From: Brachybacterium muris
Lineage (GTDB): Bacteria > Actinomycetota > Actinomycetes > Actinomycetales > Dermabacteraceae
Reading direction: 5' to 3'
Assembly (NCBI RefSeq): GCF_016907455.1
Contig: NZ_JAFBCB010000001.1
Span: 1,488,001-1,552,000, forward strand
Length of the DNA: 64,000 bases
The notes below the pieces were generated by a model. The model made no database searches. It had not been told where the DNA came from and worked only from the letters and a program-made list of their open reading frames with translations. This document shows positions 10,151 to 19,797 of the stretch, in pieces. Position 1 is the first letter of the stretch; each line of letters starts with the position of its first letter. Position numbers and translations under genes: made by a program.

Positions 10151-11638
10151 TCACGCTGCGGTGGTGAGGGTGGCGTTCAGGAGGGTGTCGACGCAGTCGG
10201 CGAGGCGGAAGCCGTAGCCGCCGGTGGTGCCGGTGATGCGGTCGGGGTGCCCGGTGGGTTCGGGCATGTCAGGGGTGGTGGGGGTGTGGGTGATGTGTTC
10301 GAGCATGGCGGGCCAGCGGGCGGTGACGGGCCGGCCGTGCTGGTCGATCACGGTGTAGCGGGGCAGGTGCGGAGCCGCGGGCTGGTCCTTCATGGGGACG
10401 AGGTGGTGGCCGCCCTCGTGGACGATCACGTGGTGGCGACGGCACAGCAGTGCCAGGCCGTCGATGTCGGTGGTGCCGCCCTCGGACCACGGGGTGACGT
10501 GGTGCGCGTCGAGGTGGCGGGACTGGTGACAGCCGGGGAAGCTGCAGGTGCGGTCCCGAAGGCGCAGGGCCCGACGCTGCGCAGGTGAGGCAAGGCGTCG
10601 TGACCTCCCCAGGTGGAGGATCTCGCCGGTGTCGCTGGTGATCTGCAGCGCGATCTTCCCGGTGCAGGCCAGACGCTCGGCGGTCGCCGGTTCGAGCGGG
10701 GCGTCGTGACCGACGACGTGGCAGAGGGGCGGGGACGTGGTGGGGTGCGGAGGCGTTCCCGCGGGAACGCTGCGGGTGAGGGCATCGGCGCTGACCTGGA
10801 CGATCACCAGGTGACGGTCCTCGCCGCAGCGGTCGGTGGGAGCCTGCTCGAGGTAGCCGCGAGCCACGTGCACAAGCGCGTCGGCCTTCCGCTGCTCCAC
10901 GGTGGGGGTCACGGTCGCCTCCGCGGCACGGGCGGCGAGGTCCTGGGCGTCAGCCTCGTCAACGTCGTCGGTGTCGCGGGGTGCATCGTGGCCGTCGCGG
11001 GCCAGGGCGGTGAGGAGTTCGGCGCCTTCTTCGGGTGGGAGTATCGCGCGGATCTCGATCATGCCGTCCTCTCTCGTCATCCAGCGGGCCTGGCGGATCG
11101 CGTCCTGGCCCAGCCGGGCCCCGTCCACTGCACGGAAGCTGGAGAGGGTACGGGCCAGTTGGGAGGCGGTCATCGCACACGCGAGGTCCACCAGGACCGT
11201 TTCGTCGACGCGGTCGGCGACCCGGGTCATCTCCCGCACCTTCGAGTAGGACAGGCGGCCCTGACTGAACGCGGCGACCGTCAGCGGCATCCCGGGCAGG
11301 GCGCGGGCAATGCGGACGTGCTCGCGTGCGGTGCCGGGGGACATGGAGCAGGCCCAGGACAGCCAGTGCGCGGTGGATTTCAGGCCGGCGTACCAGCCGG
11401 TGCCTTCCCGCTGGTCGAACTCGGCGAGCATGAGCAGGAACTGGCAGGTGGCCTCCGCGATCAACGCAGCCTGCTGCTGGATCCTGTCGCCGAGCGCTTC
11501 TGCGTCGGCACGTGCGAGACGCGCGGGCCCGGAGCTTGAAGGAGCGGGTTTGGTAGTCGGGTCGACGTGGGTAGGTCGGCTGCCGGTGTCGGGTGAGTGG
11601 CAAGCGTCCGTGTAGGGCGGGTCGGTGGTGAGAGTCAT
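10151..11638 (-). CDS. DUF222 / HNH endonuclease domain protein (13E12 repeat family)
   Basis: A 495-residue protein with a DUF222 region (about 40-330) and a C-terminal HNH motif (CSFPGCHQSRHLDAHHVTPW, then LCRRHHVIVHEGG). Both Cys-x4-Cys and the His residues of the nuclease fold are present, so it may bind metal and cut DNA. This family is multi-copy in many actinobacteria and is thought to be mobile or repeated, but no terminal repeats or target duplications are visible here. A GGGAGA ribosome binding site precedes the ATG. It lies between polA and rpsA, which are close neighbours in M. tuberculosis. Cellular role unknown. Confidence 0.85.
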   Translation of the reverse strand: MTLTTDPPYTDACHSPDTGSRPTHVDPTTKPAPSSSGPARLARADAEALGDRIQQQAALIAEATCQFLLMLAEFDQREGTGWYAGLKSTAHWLSWACSMSPGTAREHVRIARALPGMPLTVAAFSQGRLSYSKVREMTRVADRVDETVLVDLACAMTASQLARTLSSFRAVDGARLGQDAIRQARWMTREDGMIEIRAILPPEEGAELLTALARDGHDAPRDTDDVDEADAQDLAARAAEATVTPTVEQRKADALVHVARGYLEQAPTDRCGEDRHLVIVQVSADALTRSVPAGTPPHPTTSPPLCHVVGHDAPLEPATAERLACTGKIALQITSDTGEILHLGRSRRLASPAQRRALRLRDRTCSFPGCHQSRHLDAHHVTPWSEGGTTDIDGLALLCRRHHVIVHEGGHHLVPMKDQPAAPHLPRYTVIDQHGRPVTARWPAMLEHITHTPTTPDMPEPTGHPDRITGTTGGYGFRLADCVDTLLNATLTTAA

Positions 11639-11770
11639 CGTCGTCTCCCGTCAAACGCCCAGCCCCCTGTACGGGCCAGGTCACGAGAGACCAGTCCACC
11701 AACCACCCCCGACAATCGAACCATTCCCGGCACGGGTGTGGACGACCCGCCTGTGGGGAGGAGCCGCGAG

Positions 11771-12301
11771 CTAGCGGTCCAAGGCCCTCAGGTACCGATC
11801 CGTGATCCGGTCCTGGATCTTCTCGGCCACGAAAGGGAAGCTCCGGGCGAGCCGGAACGCGGGCGCGGAGGTCACAGCGATGGTGAACCGGATACGGCCG
11901 TCGGCCTCCCGCTCCAGCAGGAATCCCTCGAGCCCGGTCTCCACGTGACCGGGCAGGGTGCCATAGGTGAAACCGGCGCGGTCGGCCTCGTCGATCACGC
12001 TGGTGACGCGGCACGGCACACGCAGCGAGAGGGCACCGGGTCCGAGCCGCAGCTGGACCACGCCGCCCTCCCGGACCCGGGGATCCGAGGTGAGGACCGT
12101 GAGCCCGGAGCGTGCCTGCACCTGCCAGCCGAGGAGATCCTCCACAGCGCCGGGGAAGTCCCTGCGCCTGAGCATCACGGACCGCACCAGCCGACGGTGG
12201 CCAGGATGGTCGAGGCCGGCGGCGGTGAGCCCCGCGGCGACCGCGAACGGGGCCGAACGCAGCCGCGACTGGATGCGGGGCGGAAGGGGACGGACGAGCA
12301 T
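11771..12301 (-). CDS. DUF1990 family protein
   Basis: A 176-residue protein with the features of the DUF1990 family (plant and actinobacterial proteins of unknown function): the FTYGTLPGHVETGLEGF segment, then IRFTIAVTSAP and a C-terminal IQDRITDRYL. It has no signal peptide. The start at 12301 is chosen because the family signature begins soon after; an upstream ATG at 12352 is possible but lacks a clear ribosome binding site. It is divergent from rpsA. Confidence 0.75.
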   Translation of the reverse strand: MLVRPLPPRIQSRLRSAPFAVAAGLTAAGLDHPGHRRLVRSVMLRRRDFPGAVEDLLGWQVQARSGLTVLTSDPRVREGGVVQLRLGPGALSLRVPCRVTSVIDEADRAGFTYGTLPGHVETGLEGFLLEREADGRIRFTIAVTSAPAFRLARSFPFVAEKIQDRITDRYLRALDR

Positions 12302-12564
12302 CGCCCTAGCGTGGCACGGGGACCTGCTCACGGGGACGAAGCTCACACGCATCGGCCCCGGAGGACATCGATCTACCCGTGCCTGTTAGCCGGAAGCCTG
12401 ATAGGGTTGTTCAGGTCTGTGCTCAGCCGTGCCCGGATGCCTCTCGGGGCTCCGGCACGAGGATCCTTCCCGAGGGTTCATCGGCCGAGTCGCGGACCGG
12501 CCCACCCGGGCCGAGCATGCAACTGACCCTACTCATTTCCTGTCCCGACGGAGTTCTCGACTAC

Positions 12565-14058
12565 ATGACCGACACCACCACCCCCCAGATCGCCATCAAC
12601 GACATCGGTAGCGCCGAAGACCTCATGGCCGCCATCGATTCGACCATCAAGTACTTCAACGATGGCGACATCGTCGAGGGCACCGTGGTGAAGGTGGATC
12701 ACGACGAGGTCCTGCTGGACATCGGCTACAAGACCGAGGGCGTCATCCCCTCGCGCGAGCTGTCCATCAAGCACGACGTCGATCCCGGCGAGGTCGTCGG
12801 CGTCGGCGACGAGATCGAGGCCCTGGTCCTCCAGAAGGAGGATAAGGAAGGCCGCCTGATCCTGTCCAAGAAGCGCGCCCAGTACGAGCGCGCCTGGGGC
12901 ACCATCGAGCAGATCAAGGAAGACGAGGGCGTCGTCACCGGCCACGTCATCGAGGTCGTCAAGGGTGGCCTCATCGTCGACATCGGCCTGCGCGGCTTCC
13001 TCCCCGCCTCCCTCGTGGAGATGCGCCGCGTGCGCGACCTGCAGCCCTACGTGGGCCAGGAGATCGAGGCGAAGATCATCGAGCTCGACAAGAACCGCAA
13101 CAATGTGGTGCTGTCCCGCCGCGCCTACCTGGAGGAGACCCAGTCCGCGGTCCGCTCCGACTTCCTGCAGACCCTGCAGAAGTCCCAGGTGCGCGAGGGT
13201 GTCGTATCCTCCATCGTCAACTTCGGCGCCTTCGTGGACCTCGGCGGCGTCGACGGCCTGGTGCACGTCTCCGAGCTGTCCTGGAAGCACATCGACCACC
13301 CCTCCGAGGTCGTCGAGGTGGGCCAGAAGGTCAAGGTCGAGGTCCTGGACGTCGACATGGACCGCGAGCGTGTCTCCCTGTCGCTGAAGGCGACCCAGGA
13401 GGACCCGTGGCAGCTGTTCGCCCGCACCCACGCCATCGGCGAGGTCGTGCCCGGCAAGGTCACCAAGCTGGTTCCCTTCGGTGCGTTCGTGCGCGTCGAG
13501 GACGGCATCGAGGGCCTGGTGCACATCTCCGAGCTGGCTCAGCGCCACGTGGATCTGCCCGAGCAGGTCGTCACCGTGGACCAGGACGTCTTCGTCAAGG
13601 TCATTGACATCGACCTCGAGCGTCGTCGCATCTCCCTGTCGCTGAAGCAGGCCAACGAGGGTGTGGATCCCGAGGGTGACGACACCACCTTCGACCCGGC
13701 GCTGTACGGCATGGCCGCCGAGTACGACGAGAACGGCGAGTACAAGTACCCCGAGGGCTTCGACCCGGAGACCAACGAGTGGCTCGAGGGCTACGACACC
13801 CAGCGCGAGGAGTGGGAGGCCCAGTACGCGGCCGCCTACGAGCGCTGGAACGCCCACAAGGCCCAGGTCGCCGAGGCCATCAAGGCCGACGAGGAGTCCG
13901 CGAACGCTCCGGCCGCCGCGACCACCTCGTCCTCGTCCTCCTCGGAGTCCGCTGCTCCGGCGAGCCAGTCGTCCTACCAGTCCTCCTCCTCGGACGAGGG
14001 CACCCTGGCATCGGACGAGGCCCTGGCCGCGCTGCGCGCCAAGCTCACCGGCAACTGA
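12565..14058 (+). CDS. rpsA: 30S ribosomal protein S1
   Basis: A 497-residue protein with four S1 RNA-binding domains (about residues 32-105, 120-190, 205-275 and 290-362), followed by an acidic region and a Ser/Ala-rich low-complexity tail (about 455-485). It binds mRNA leaders on the small subunit. Four domains rather than six is normal for actinobacteria. The ATG at 12565 is chosen because the conserved N-terminus starts there; the open frame upstream has no family homology. The leader is long (up to about 160 nt), which is common for this gene. Confidence 0.97.
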   Translation: MTDTTTPQIAINDIGSAEDLMAAIDSTIKYFNDGDIVEGTVVKVDHDEVLLDIGYKTEGVIPSRELSIKHDVDPGEVVGVGDEIEALVLQKEDKEGRLILSKKRAQYERAWGTIEQIKEDEGVVTGHVIEVVKGGLIVDIGLRGFLPASLVEMRRVRDLQPYVGQEIEAKIIELDKNRNNVVLSRRAYLEETQSAVRSDFLQTLQKSQVREGVVSSIVNFGAFVDLGGVDGLVHVSELSWKHIDHPSEVVEVGQKVKVEVLDVDMDRERVSLSLKATQEDPWQLFARTHAIGEVVPGKVTKLVPFGAFVRVEDGIEGLVHISELAQRHVDLPEQVVTVDQDVFVKVIDIDLERRRISLSLKQANEGVDPEGDDTTFDPALYGMAAEYDENGEYKYPEGFDPETNEWLEGYDTQREEWEAQYAAAYERWNAHKAQVAEAIKADEESANAPAAATTSSSSSSESAAPASQSSYQSSSSDEGTLASDEALAALRAKLTGN

Positions 14059-14096
14059 TCAGGACCTGATCCCACCGGTGCCCACGGCACCGGGAC

Positions 14097-14128
14097 GACG
14101 GGGCGTCACCTTCGGGTGGCGCCCCGTC
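14097..14128 (+). terminator. terminator after rpsA
   Basis: A 14-bp stem (GACGGGGCGTCACC with GGTGGCGCCCCGTC, including one G-T pair) closed by a stable TTCG tetraloop, about 40 bp after the rpsA stop. Confidence 0.75.
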
Positions 14129-14149
14129 CTCGTGTGCGAGACTACCGGT

Positions 14150-14980
14150 ATGAACACCGCGCTCGAGGACCGTCCCATCCACTCCTGGCTCACCGACATG
14201 GACGGCGTGCTCGTCCACGAGGAGCAGGCCCTGCCCGGTGCCGCCGAGTTCATCACCGAGCTGCGCCGACTGGGCCGCCGCTTCCTGGTGCTCACCAACA
14301 ACTCCATGTTCACCCCGCGTGACCTCCGGGCCCGCCTCGCCCGCGCCGGGATCGACGTGGACGAGGACTCCCTGTGGACCAGCGCCCTGGCCACCGCGCA
14401 GTTCCTGTCCGAGCAGTCCCCGGGCGGCACCGCCTACGTGATCGGCGAGGCCGGGCTCACCAGCGCCATGCACGACGCGGGTTTCATCCTCTCGGACGTG
14501 GACGTGGAGTTCGTGGTGCTGGGGGAGACCCGCACCTACTCTTTCGAGGCGATCACCCGCGCGATCCGACTGGTGGGTGAGGGCGCGAAGTTCATCGCCA
14601 CCAACCCCGACGTCACCGGACCGAGCCCCGCCGGGCCGCTTCCCGCCACCGGTGCGGTGGCCGCCATGATCACCGCCGCCACCGGCATCGAGCCCTACTA
14701 CGTGGGCAAGCCCAACCCGTTGATGATGCGCACCGCCCTGAACCGGATCGAGGCGCACTCCGAGACCACCGTGATGATCGGCGACCGCATGGACACCGAT
14801 GTGAAATCCGGGCTCGAGGCCGGCATGCGGTCGATCCTGGTGCTCACGGGCTCCACCCGCGAGGAGGCCATCACCTCCTTCCCCTTCCGCCCCACCACCG
14901 TGCTCCCGTCGATCGCCGAGGTGGCGTCGCTGGTGGAACGCACCGCGCCCACCCGGGAGCAGGAGCTCGGGGAGGACTGA
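14150..14980 (+). CDS. HAD-IIA family hydrolase (NagD-like phosphatase)
   Basis: A 276-residue HAD superfamily protein. It has the nucleophile motif I ([12 protein letters not shown], with Asp-x-Asp), motif II (VLTNNS), the class IIA cap between motifs II and III, and the C-terminal GKPNPLMM and [16 protein letters not shown] segments. Members dephosphorylate nucleotides or sugar phosphates; the substrate is unknown. It lies between rpsA and the aro operon as a separate unit, since a terminator precedes it. The ATG is only 22 nt after that terminator, so its mRNA leader must be very short or absent. Confidence 0.88.
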   Translation: MNTALEDRPIHSWLTDMDGVLVHEEQALPGAAEFITELRRLGRRFLVLTNNSMFTPRDLRARLARAGIDVDEDSLWTSALATAQFLSEQSPGGTAYVIGEAGLTSAMHDAGFILSDVDVEFVVLGETRTYSFEAITRAIRLVGEGAKFIATNPDVTGPSPAGPLPATGAVAAMITAATGIEPYYVGKPNPLMMRTALNRIEAHSETTVMIGDRMDTDVKSGLEAGMRSILVLTGSTREEAITSFPFRPTTVLPSIAEVASLVERTAPTREQELGED

Positions 14981-15050
14981 CCCTCCCGGCGCTCACCCAC
15001 TGCGTGGACCTGCGGAACCGCCCACGGGCGGACGTGGAAGAATCGCCCCC

Positions 15051-16295
15051 ATGCTGCGCTGGCTCACGGCCGGGGAATCCCACGGCCCCTCTCTCATCGC
15101 CCTGCTCGACGGCGTCCCCGCCGGGATCGAGCTGACCACCCAGGACCTGCGGGACGCCCTCGCGCGTCGCCGCCTCGGCCACGGCCGCGGCTCCCGCCAG
15201 AAGTTCGAGCAGGACGCGCTCACCGTCCACGGCGGCCTGCGGCACGGCCGCACCCTCGGCTCGCCCCTGGCGATCGAGATCGCCAACTCCGAATGGCCCA
15301 AGTGGGAGAAGGTGATGAGCGCCGACCCGGTGGCCCGCGAGGACCTGATGATCGACGCCGGCACCGGCGACGAGCGCGAGATCGCCCGCAACCGTCCCCT
15401 GACCAGGCCCCGGCCCGGGCACGCGGACCTTGCCGGCATGCTCAAGTACGGCTTCACCGAGGCCCGACCGGTGCTCGAGCGCGCCAGCGCCCGGGAGACC
15501 GCCGCCCGCGTCGTCGCCGGTCGCGTGGCCGCCGCGATCCTCGAGCAGACCGCCGGGATCCGCCTGGTCTCCCACACCCTGTCCGTCGGCCCCGTGCGCG
15601 TGCCGGACGACGCCGCGCTGCCCACCCCCGAAGACGTCACCGCGCTCGATGCGGACCCCCTGCGCTGCTTCCACCCGGCCACCTCCGAGGCGATGGTCGC
15701 CGAGGTCGATGCCGCCAAGGCCGACGGCGACACCCTGGGCGGTGTGGTGGAAGTGCTCGCCTACGGCGTCCCCGTGGGCCTGGGCTCCCACACCCAGTGG
15801 GACCGCCGGCTGGACGGGAAACTCGCCCAGGCGATCATGTCCATCCAGGCGATGAAGGGCGTGGAGATCGGTGACGGCTTCGCCACCGCCGCCCGCCGTG
15901 GCTCCGCCGCCCACGACGAGATCCTGACCGGGGACGGCACAGACGGGGCCGACGGCACCACCCGCCGCGAGTCCAACCGCGCCGGTGGCCTCGAGGGCGG
16001 CATCAGCAACGGCCAGGTCATCCGGGTGCGCGGGGCGCTGAAGCCCATCTCCACGGTGCCCCGGGCCCTGCGCACCGTGGACGTGGTCACCGGCGAGCAG
16101 ACCACCGCCAATCACCAGCGCTCCGACGTGTGCGCCGTTGCGCCCGCCGCGGTGATCGCCGAGGCCGTGGTTGCCCTTGCCCTCGTGGATGCGCTGCTGG
16201 AGAAGACCGGCGGGGACAGTGTGGCCGAGATCCGTGCCCATCTCACCGGCACCGAGCAGCTGCAGGCAAGCCTGCTGCAGCGGGAGGACCGGTGA
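15051..16295 (+). CDS. aroC: chorismate synthase
   Basis: Converts 5-enolpyruvylshikimate-3-phosphate to chorismate with reduced FMN, the last common step of aromatic biosynthesis. The 414-residue protein has the family signatures: the N-terminal [38 protein letters not shown] and the C-terminal [16 protein letters not shown]. It is the first gene of aroC-aroK-aroB-aroD, with 4-nt overlaps between the first three. Confidence 0.97.
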   Translation: MLRWLTAGESHGPSLIALLDGVPAGIELTTQDLRDALARRRLGHGRGSRQKFEQDALTVHGGLRHGRTLGSPLAIEIANSEWPKWEKVMSADPVAREDLMIDAGTGDEREIARNRPLTRPRPGHADLAGMLKYGFTEARPVLERASARETAARVVAGRVAAAILEQTAGIRLVSHTLSVGPVRVPDDAALPTPEDVTALDADPLRCFHPATSEAMVAEVDAAKADGDTLGGVVEVLAYGVPVGLGSHTQWDRRLDGKLAQAIMSIQAMKGVEIGDGFATAARRGSAAHDEILTGDGTDGADGTTRRESNRAGGLEGGISNGQVIRVRGALKPISTVPRALRTVDVVTGEQTTANHQRSDVCAVAPAAVIAEAVVALALVDALLEKTGGDSVAEIRAHLTGTEQLQASLLQREDR

Positions 16296-16828
16296 GCTCC
16301 ACCGCCCTCAGCGCGGTGCTGATCGGACCGATGGCGGCCGGGAAGACGGCCGTGGGCCGGGAGCTCGCCCGGCGTCTCAGGGAGCCCTTCGCCGACCTGG
16401 ACGCCCTGATCGTCGAGGCCGCCGGGAAGTCGATCCCCGAGATCTTCGCCGAGGACGGGGAGGGGTACTTCCGGGACCTGGAGGCGCGATTGCTGGCCGA
16501 AGCGCTCGTGGCCCGCACCGGAGTGCTGGCTCTCGGCGGTGGGGCGCCGGTCCGCTTCGAGTCCGGCGATCTGCTGCGCGGGGGGCCCGTGGTGCTGCTC
16601 CGGGTCGACGAGGAGACCGTGGCGACGCGCCTGCGCCGCACCCAGGACCGCCCGATGCTGGTCGGTGAGGACCCGATGCAGCGCTGGCGTGACATCACAG
16701 CCGAGCGCATGCCCCACTACCGCGACGTGGCCCGCTGGGTCGTCGACACGCACCGCCAGCCCCCAGCGGCCCTCGCGCGCCGCATCCACGACCTGATCCG
16801 TGAGGATCCCCCGAAGGAGACCGCATGA
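16292..16828 (+). CDS. aroK: shikimate kinase
   Basis: Phosphorylates shikimate at the 3-hydroxyl with ATP. The 178-residue protein has a Walker A motif near residues 12-19 (GPMAAGKT), the shikimate-binding DLDALI, and [10 protein letters not shown] in the middle. The adenine-binding and lid region includes TQDRPML. The GTG at 16292 overlaps the aroC stop codon (GTGA), so translation is coupled. Confidence 0.96.
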   Translation: MSSTALSAVLIGPMAAGKTAVGRELARRLREPFADLDALIVEAAGKSIPEIFAEDGEGYFRDLEARLLAEALVARTGVLALGGGAPVRFESGDLLRGGPVVLLRVDEETVATRLRRTQDRPMLVGEDPMQRWRDITAERMPHYRDVARWVVDTHRQPPAALARRIHDLIREDPPKETA

Positions 16829-17907
16829 GCACCACCGTCATCCCTGTCACCACCCCCACCGGCGGCTACGAGGTACTGGTGGGCCGCGGGCTGCTGGGCA
16901 GCATCGCCGACCACGTGCCCGCTCGGGTGCGGCGCATCGTGGTGGTCCACCAGCCCTCCCTGCGCGGCGTCGCAGAGGAGGTGCGTGAGCAGCTTTCCAC
17001 CGACGGCCGGCAGGCGTTCCTGGCCGAGGTTCCCGACGGTGAGGAGGCCAAGACCGCGCAGGTGGCCGGTTTCCTGTGGCAGGTGGCCGGGCAGGCCGAG
17101 ATCGGCCGCACCGACCTTTTCGTGGGGCTCGGAGGCGGCGCCGCGACGGACCTGGCCGGTTTCGTGGCCGCTACCTGGCTGCGAGGCGTGGACGTGCTGC
17201 AGGTCCCCACCACCGTGGCCGCGATGGTCGATGCCGCGGTGGGAGGCAAGACGGGCATCAACACCTCCGAGGGCAAGAACCTGGTGGGCTCCTTCCACCC
17301 GCCGATCGCCGTGATCGAGGACCTCGACGTGCTCGCTGGGCTCGGCACCAATGACGTCACCGCCGGTCTCGCCGAAGCGGTCAAGGCCGGTTTCATCGAG
17401 GACCAGCGGATACTCGAGATCGTCGAAGCCGATCCGGCGGCCGCCCTGGATACCGGCTCCGATCAGTTCCGGGAGATCGTGGAGCGGGCCATCGCGGTCA
17501 AGGCCCGGGTGGTCTCGGCCGACCTGCGCGAGGCCGGGGAGAGGGAGATCCTCAACTACGGGCACACCCTCGCCCACGCCATCGAGCGCAACGAGCGGTA
17601 CCTGTGGCGCCACGGTGCGGCCGTGTCCGTGGGGATGATGTTCGCCGCCGAGCTGTCCCACCTGGCCGGCAAGCTGTCCGAGGCCGAGGTGGACCGTCAC
17701 CGGGAGATCCTCACCTCCCTGGGGCTGCCGGTCACCTACCGCGGCCGCCAGTGGCCCAAGCTCGAGGACTCGATCAAGCGCGACAAGAAGACCCGCGCCG
17801 GGCTGCTGCGATTCGTGGTGCTGGACCGCATCGGTCGCGCATCCCGCCTCGAGGGCCCGGATCCGGCGCTGCTGCTGTCCGCCTACGCCGCGATCACCGA
17901 GGACTGA
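16825..17907 (+). CDS. aroB: 3-dehydroquinate synthase
   Basis: Cyclises DAHP to 3-dehydroquinate using NAD and a divalent metal. The 360-residue protein shows the glycine-rich LGGGAATDLAGFVAA, the VPTTVAAMVDAAVGGKTGIN signature, and the metal-binding Glu and two His residues (LAEAVKAGF, GHTLAHAIE, RHGAAVSVGM). The ATG overlaps the aroK stop (ATGA). Confidence 0.97.
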   Translation: MSTTVIPVTTPTGGYEVLVGRGLLGSIADHVPARVRRIVVVHQPSLRGVAEEVREQLSTDGRQAFLAEVPDGEEAKTAQVAGFLWQVAGQAEIGRTDLFVGLGGGAATDLAGFVAATWLRGVDVLQVPTTVAAMVDAAVGGKTGINTSEGKNLVGSFHPPIAVIEDLDVLAGLGTNDVTAGLAEAVKAGFIEDQRILEIVEADPAAALDTGSDQFREIVERAIAVKARVVSADLREAGEREILNYGHTLAHAIERNERYLWRHGAAVSVGMMFAAELSHLAGKLSEAEVDRHREILTSLGLPVTYRGRQWPKLEDSIKRDKKTRAGLLRFVVLDRIGRASRLEGPDPALLLSAYAAITED

Positions 17908-17909
17908 GC

Positions 17910-18701
17910 GTGACGGCCACCGTGCGAGTGCCCGGGCGCAGCATCGTGCTGGGGGAGGGCAGGCCCGAGATCATCGTGCCACTGACCGGTGCGGACATCA
18001 CCCGCGTGCTGGAGCAGGTGGAGTTGGCCCTGGAGGCCCCGGCACGGATCCTGGAGTGGCGCATCGACCTGTACCGCCAGGAGCTCGATGCCGTGCAGCA
18101 CCGCGCCGAGGTCCTGGCGGCGCTACCCGCGGTGAGGGGGGCGATGGGGGAGAAGCATGCCCTGCTGGTCACGCTGCGCACCTCGGCCGAGGGCGGGGCG
18201 CGCGAGGTGAGCGACCAGGGGCTCGCTGAGATGCTCGAAGCCGTGATCGCCTCCGGCCACACCGATCTGGTGGACGTGGAGACCTCGCGGGGGGCCGAGG
18301 TAGTGGCGCACGTGGTGGCGGCCGCCCGGGAACAGGGTGTGCTGGTCGTCGGCTCCTTCCACGACTTCGACGCGACCCCGGGGGAGGACGAGCTGGTGGA
18401 GCTGCTGCGCTCCCAGCGCCGCGCAGGGGCCGACGTGCCCAAGATCGCTGTGACACCCCGCCATGCCAATGATGTGCTGCGGCTGCTCGCCGCGAGCCTG
18501 CGGGTCGCGGCCGACGGCGACGGTCCGCACATCGCCATCAGCATGGGCACGCTCGGTGCGGTCAGCCGGGTCGCGGCCGAGGTCTTCGGATCCGCGGCGA
18601 CATTCGCGACCGTCGGGGACGCGGCGCAGGGAGGGGCCTCGGCGCCCGGTCAGCTCGCTGCCCGGGACGTGGAGCGGATGCTGGAACTGCTTCGACCCTG
18701 A
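17910..18701 (+). CDS. aroD: 3-dehydroquinate dehydratase, type I
   Basis: Dehydrates 3-dehydroquinate to dehydroshikimate by a Schiff-base mechanism. The 263-residue protein has the type I features: EWRIDLY near 49-55, the catalytic His in SFHDF at 151, and the Schiff-base Lys in VPKIAVTPR at 178. The best known actinobacterial aro operons carry the unrelated type II enzyme (aroQ) in this slot. GTG at 17910 starts 2 nt after the aroB stop codon. Confidence 0.93.
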   Translation: MTATVRVPGRSIVLGEGRPEIIVPLTGADITRVLEQVELALEAPARILEWRIDLYRQELDAVQHRAEVLAALPAVRGAMGEKHALLVTLRTSAEGGAREVSDQGLAEMLEAVIASGHTDLVDVETSRGAEVVAHVVAAAREQGVLVVGSFHDFDATPGEDELVELLRSQRRAGADVPKIAVTPRHANDVLRLLAASLRVAADGDGPHIAISMGTLGAVSRVAAEVFGSAATFATVGDAAQGGASAPGQLAARDVERMLELLRP

Positions 18702-18708
18702 GGGCTCC

Positions 18709-19713
18709 TCAGTGCCCGATGGGGTTCGGGATCTCGTTGCCCTCATCGTCCCGCCGGACCCACTGGTCCTCATCCGAGGCCATCTCTTCGTCGACCTTCT
18801 GCTCCACCTTCTCGTCGACCTTCTCCTCGACCTTCTGCGTGATCTCCTCGTCGACGGGGTCCTCGGCATCCGCCTCGGGGATCAGGTCCGGGCCGTCCTC
18901 GCCGAGCACGCGACGCGCGTACTCCTCGGCCGACTCCTCGAACGCGGTGTCGTCGGCCAGGTCGTCCTCATTGGCGGCCACGACGGAGATGGCGCCGGTC
19001 TCCTTGGCCACCTTCGCGCGCTCGGCCCGACGGATGCGGCGCACCATCGCCTTCAGCTGCGAGGCCGACATCGTCACCTCCCATTCGCTGTGCGCCGGAA
19101 GCGTCCAGCGCCGCCAGGCCGCCACCATCGCGAGGCCCGCGCCGGCCGCGACGGCCACCAGCACCCATGACGCGTCCAGCCCCAGGGCCACCACGGCCCA
19201 GGTGAGCACCGCGGTGACCAGGGCACCGGTGGCGTACAGGGGGCCGCCGCCGAACACCGCCGGGATGCGACCCACCATCACGTCACGCAGGATGCCGCCG
19301 CCGGTGGCGCTGGCGAGGCCCAGCAGGATCGCCGGAAGCACGTCCAGGCCGTACCCCAGGGACTTGGCGGTGCCGGTCGCAGCCCACAGGCCCATGGCGG
19401 TGATGTCCGTGGCGGTCACGATCCGGCGCCACCAGTGATGCTCGGAGTTCACCACGAAGGAGAAGGCGGACCCGGCCAGGGCGCAGGTGAGGTACCAGGG
19501 ACCGGAGAACGCGGCCGGGACGCCGTAGTCGAGGATCAGGTCTCGCACCAGGCCCCCGCCGAGACCGGCGATGATCCCGATGATCGCGAAGCCCACCACA
19601 TCGAAGTTCAGCCGCGCAGCGAGACCGCCGGCGGCCACGCCCATCACGAACACCCCGATGAGGTCGAGAGCGCGCAGGACGTCGTTGGTGATCAGCAGTT
19701 CGAGGGGATCCAC
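18709..19713 (-). CDS. TRIC / UPF0126 membrane protein with long charged tail
   Basis: A 334-residue membrane protein. Residues 1-205 form the seven-helix trimeric intracellular cation channel fold, with its internal repeat marked by GGGLVRD (52-58) and GGGILRD (138-144). Bacterial TRIC proteins conduct potassium. Unlike the usual near-200-residue form it has a 125-residue hydrophilic C-terminus with a basic stretch (RRIRRAERAK) and an acidic region holding a four-residue tandem (KVEE, KVDE, KVEQ, KVDE) at 294-309, probably helical or coiled-coil. GTG at 19713 begins the conserved part; earlier frame has no homology. Convergent with aroD (7-bp gap). Confidence 0.87.
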   Translation of the reverse strand: MDPLELLITNDVLRALDLIGVFVMGVAAGGLAARLNFDVVGFAIIGIIAGLGGGLVRDLILDYGVPAAFSGPWYLTCALAGSAFSFVVNSEHHWWRRIVTATDITAMGLWAATGTAKSLGYGLDVLPAILLGLASATGGGILRDVMVGRIPAVFGGGPLYATGALVTAVLTWAVVALGLDASWVLVAVAAGAGLAMVAAWRRWTLPAHSEWEVTMSASQLKAMVRRIRRAERAKVAKETGAISVVAANEDDLADDTAFEESAEEYARRVLGEDGPDLIPEADAEDPVDEEITQKVEEKVDEKVEQKVDEEMASDEDQWVRRDDEGNEIPNPIGH

Positions 19714-19785
19714 AGGACGACGGTAGTGCCCATCCGCAGATCGTGTCAGAGGCGCCCGGCTGGCACGTGGCGAAGGCGACGTGGT

Positions 19786-19791
19786 TAGCAT
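19786..19791 (+). promoter_or_regulatory. -10 box of coaE, leaderless layout
   Basis: TAGCAT lies 6 nt before the ATG of coaE, so transcription should start at or next to the start codon. No clear -35 box. Confidence 0.45.
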
Positions 19792-19797
19792 CGGGGC

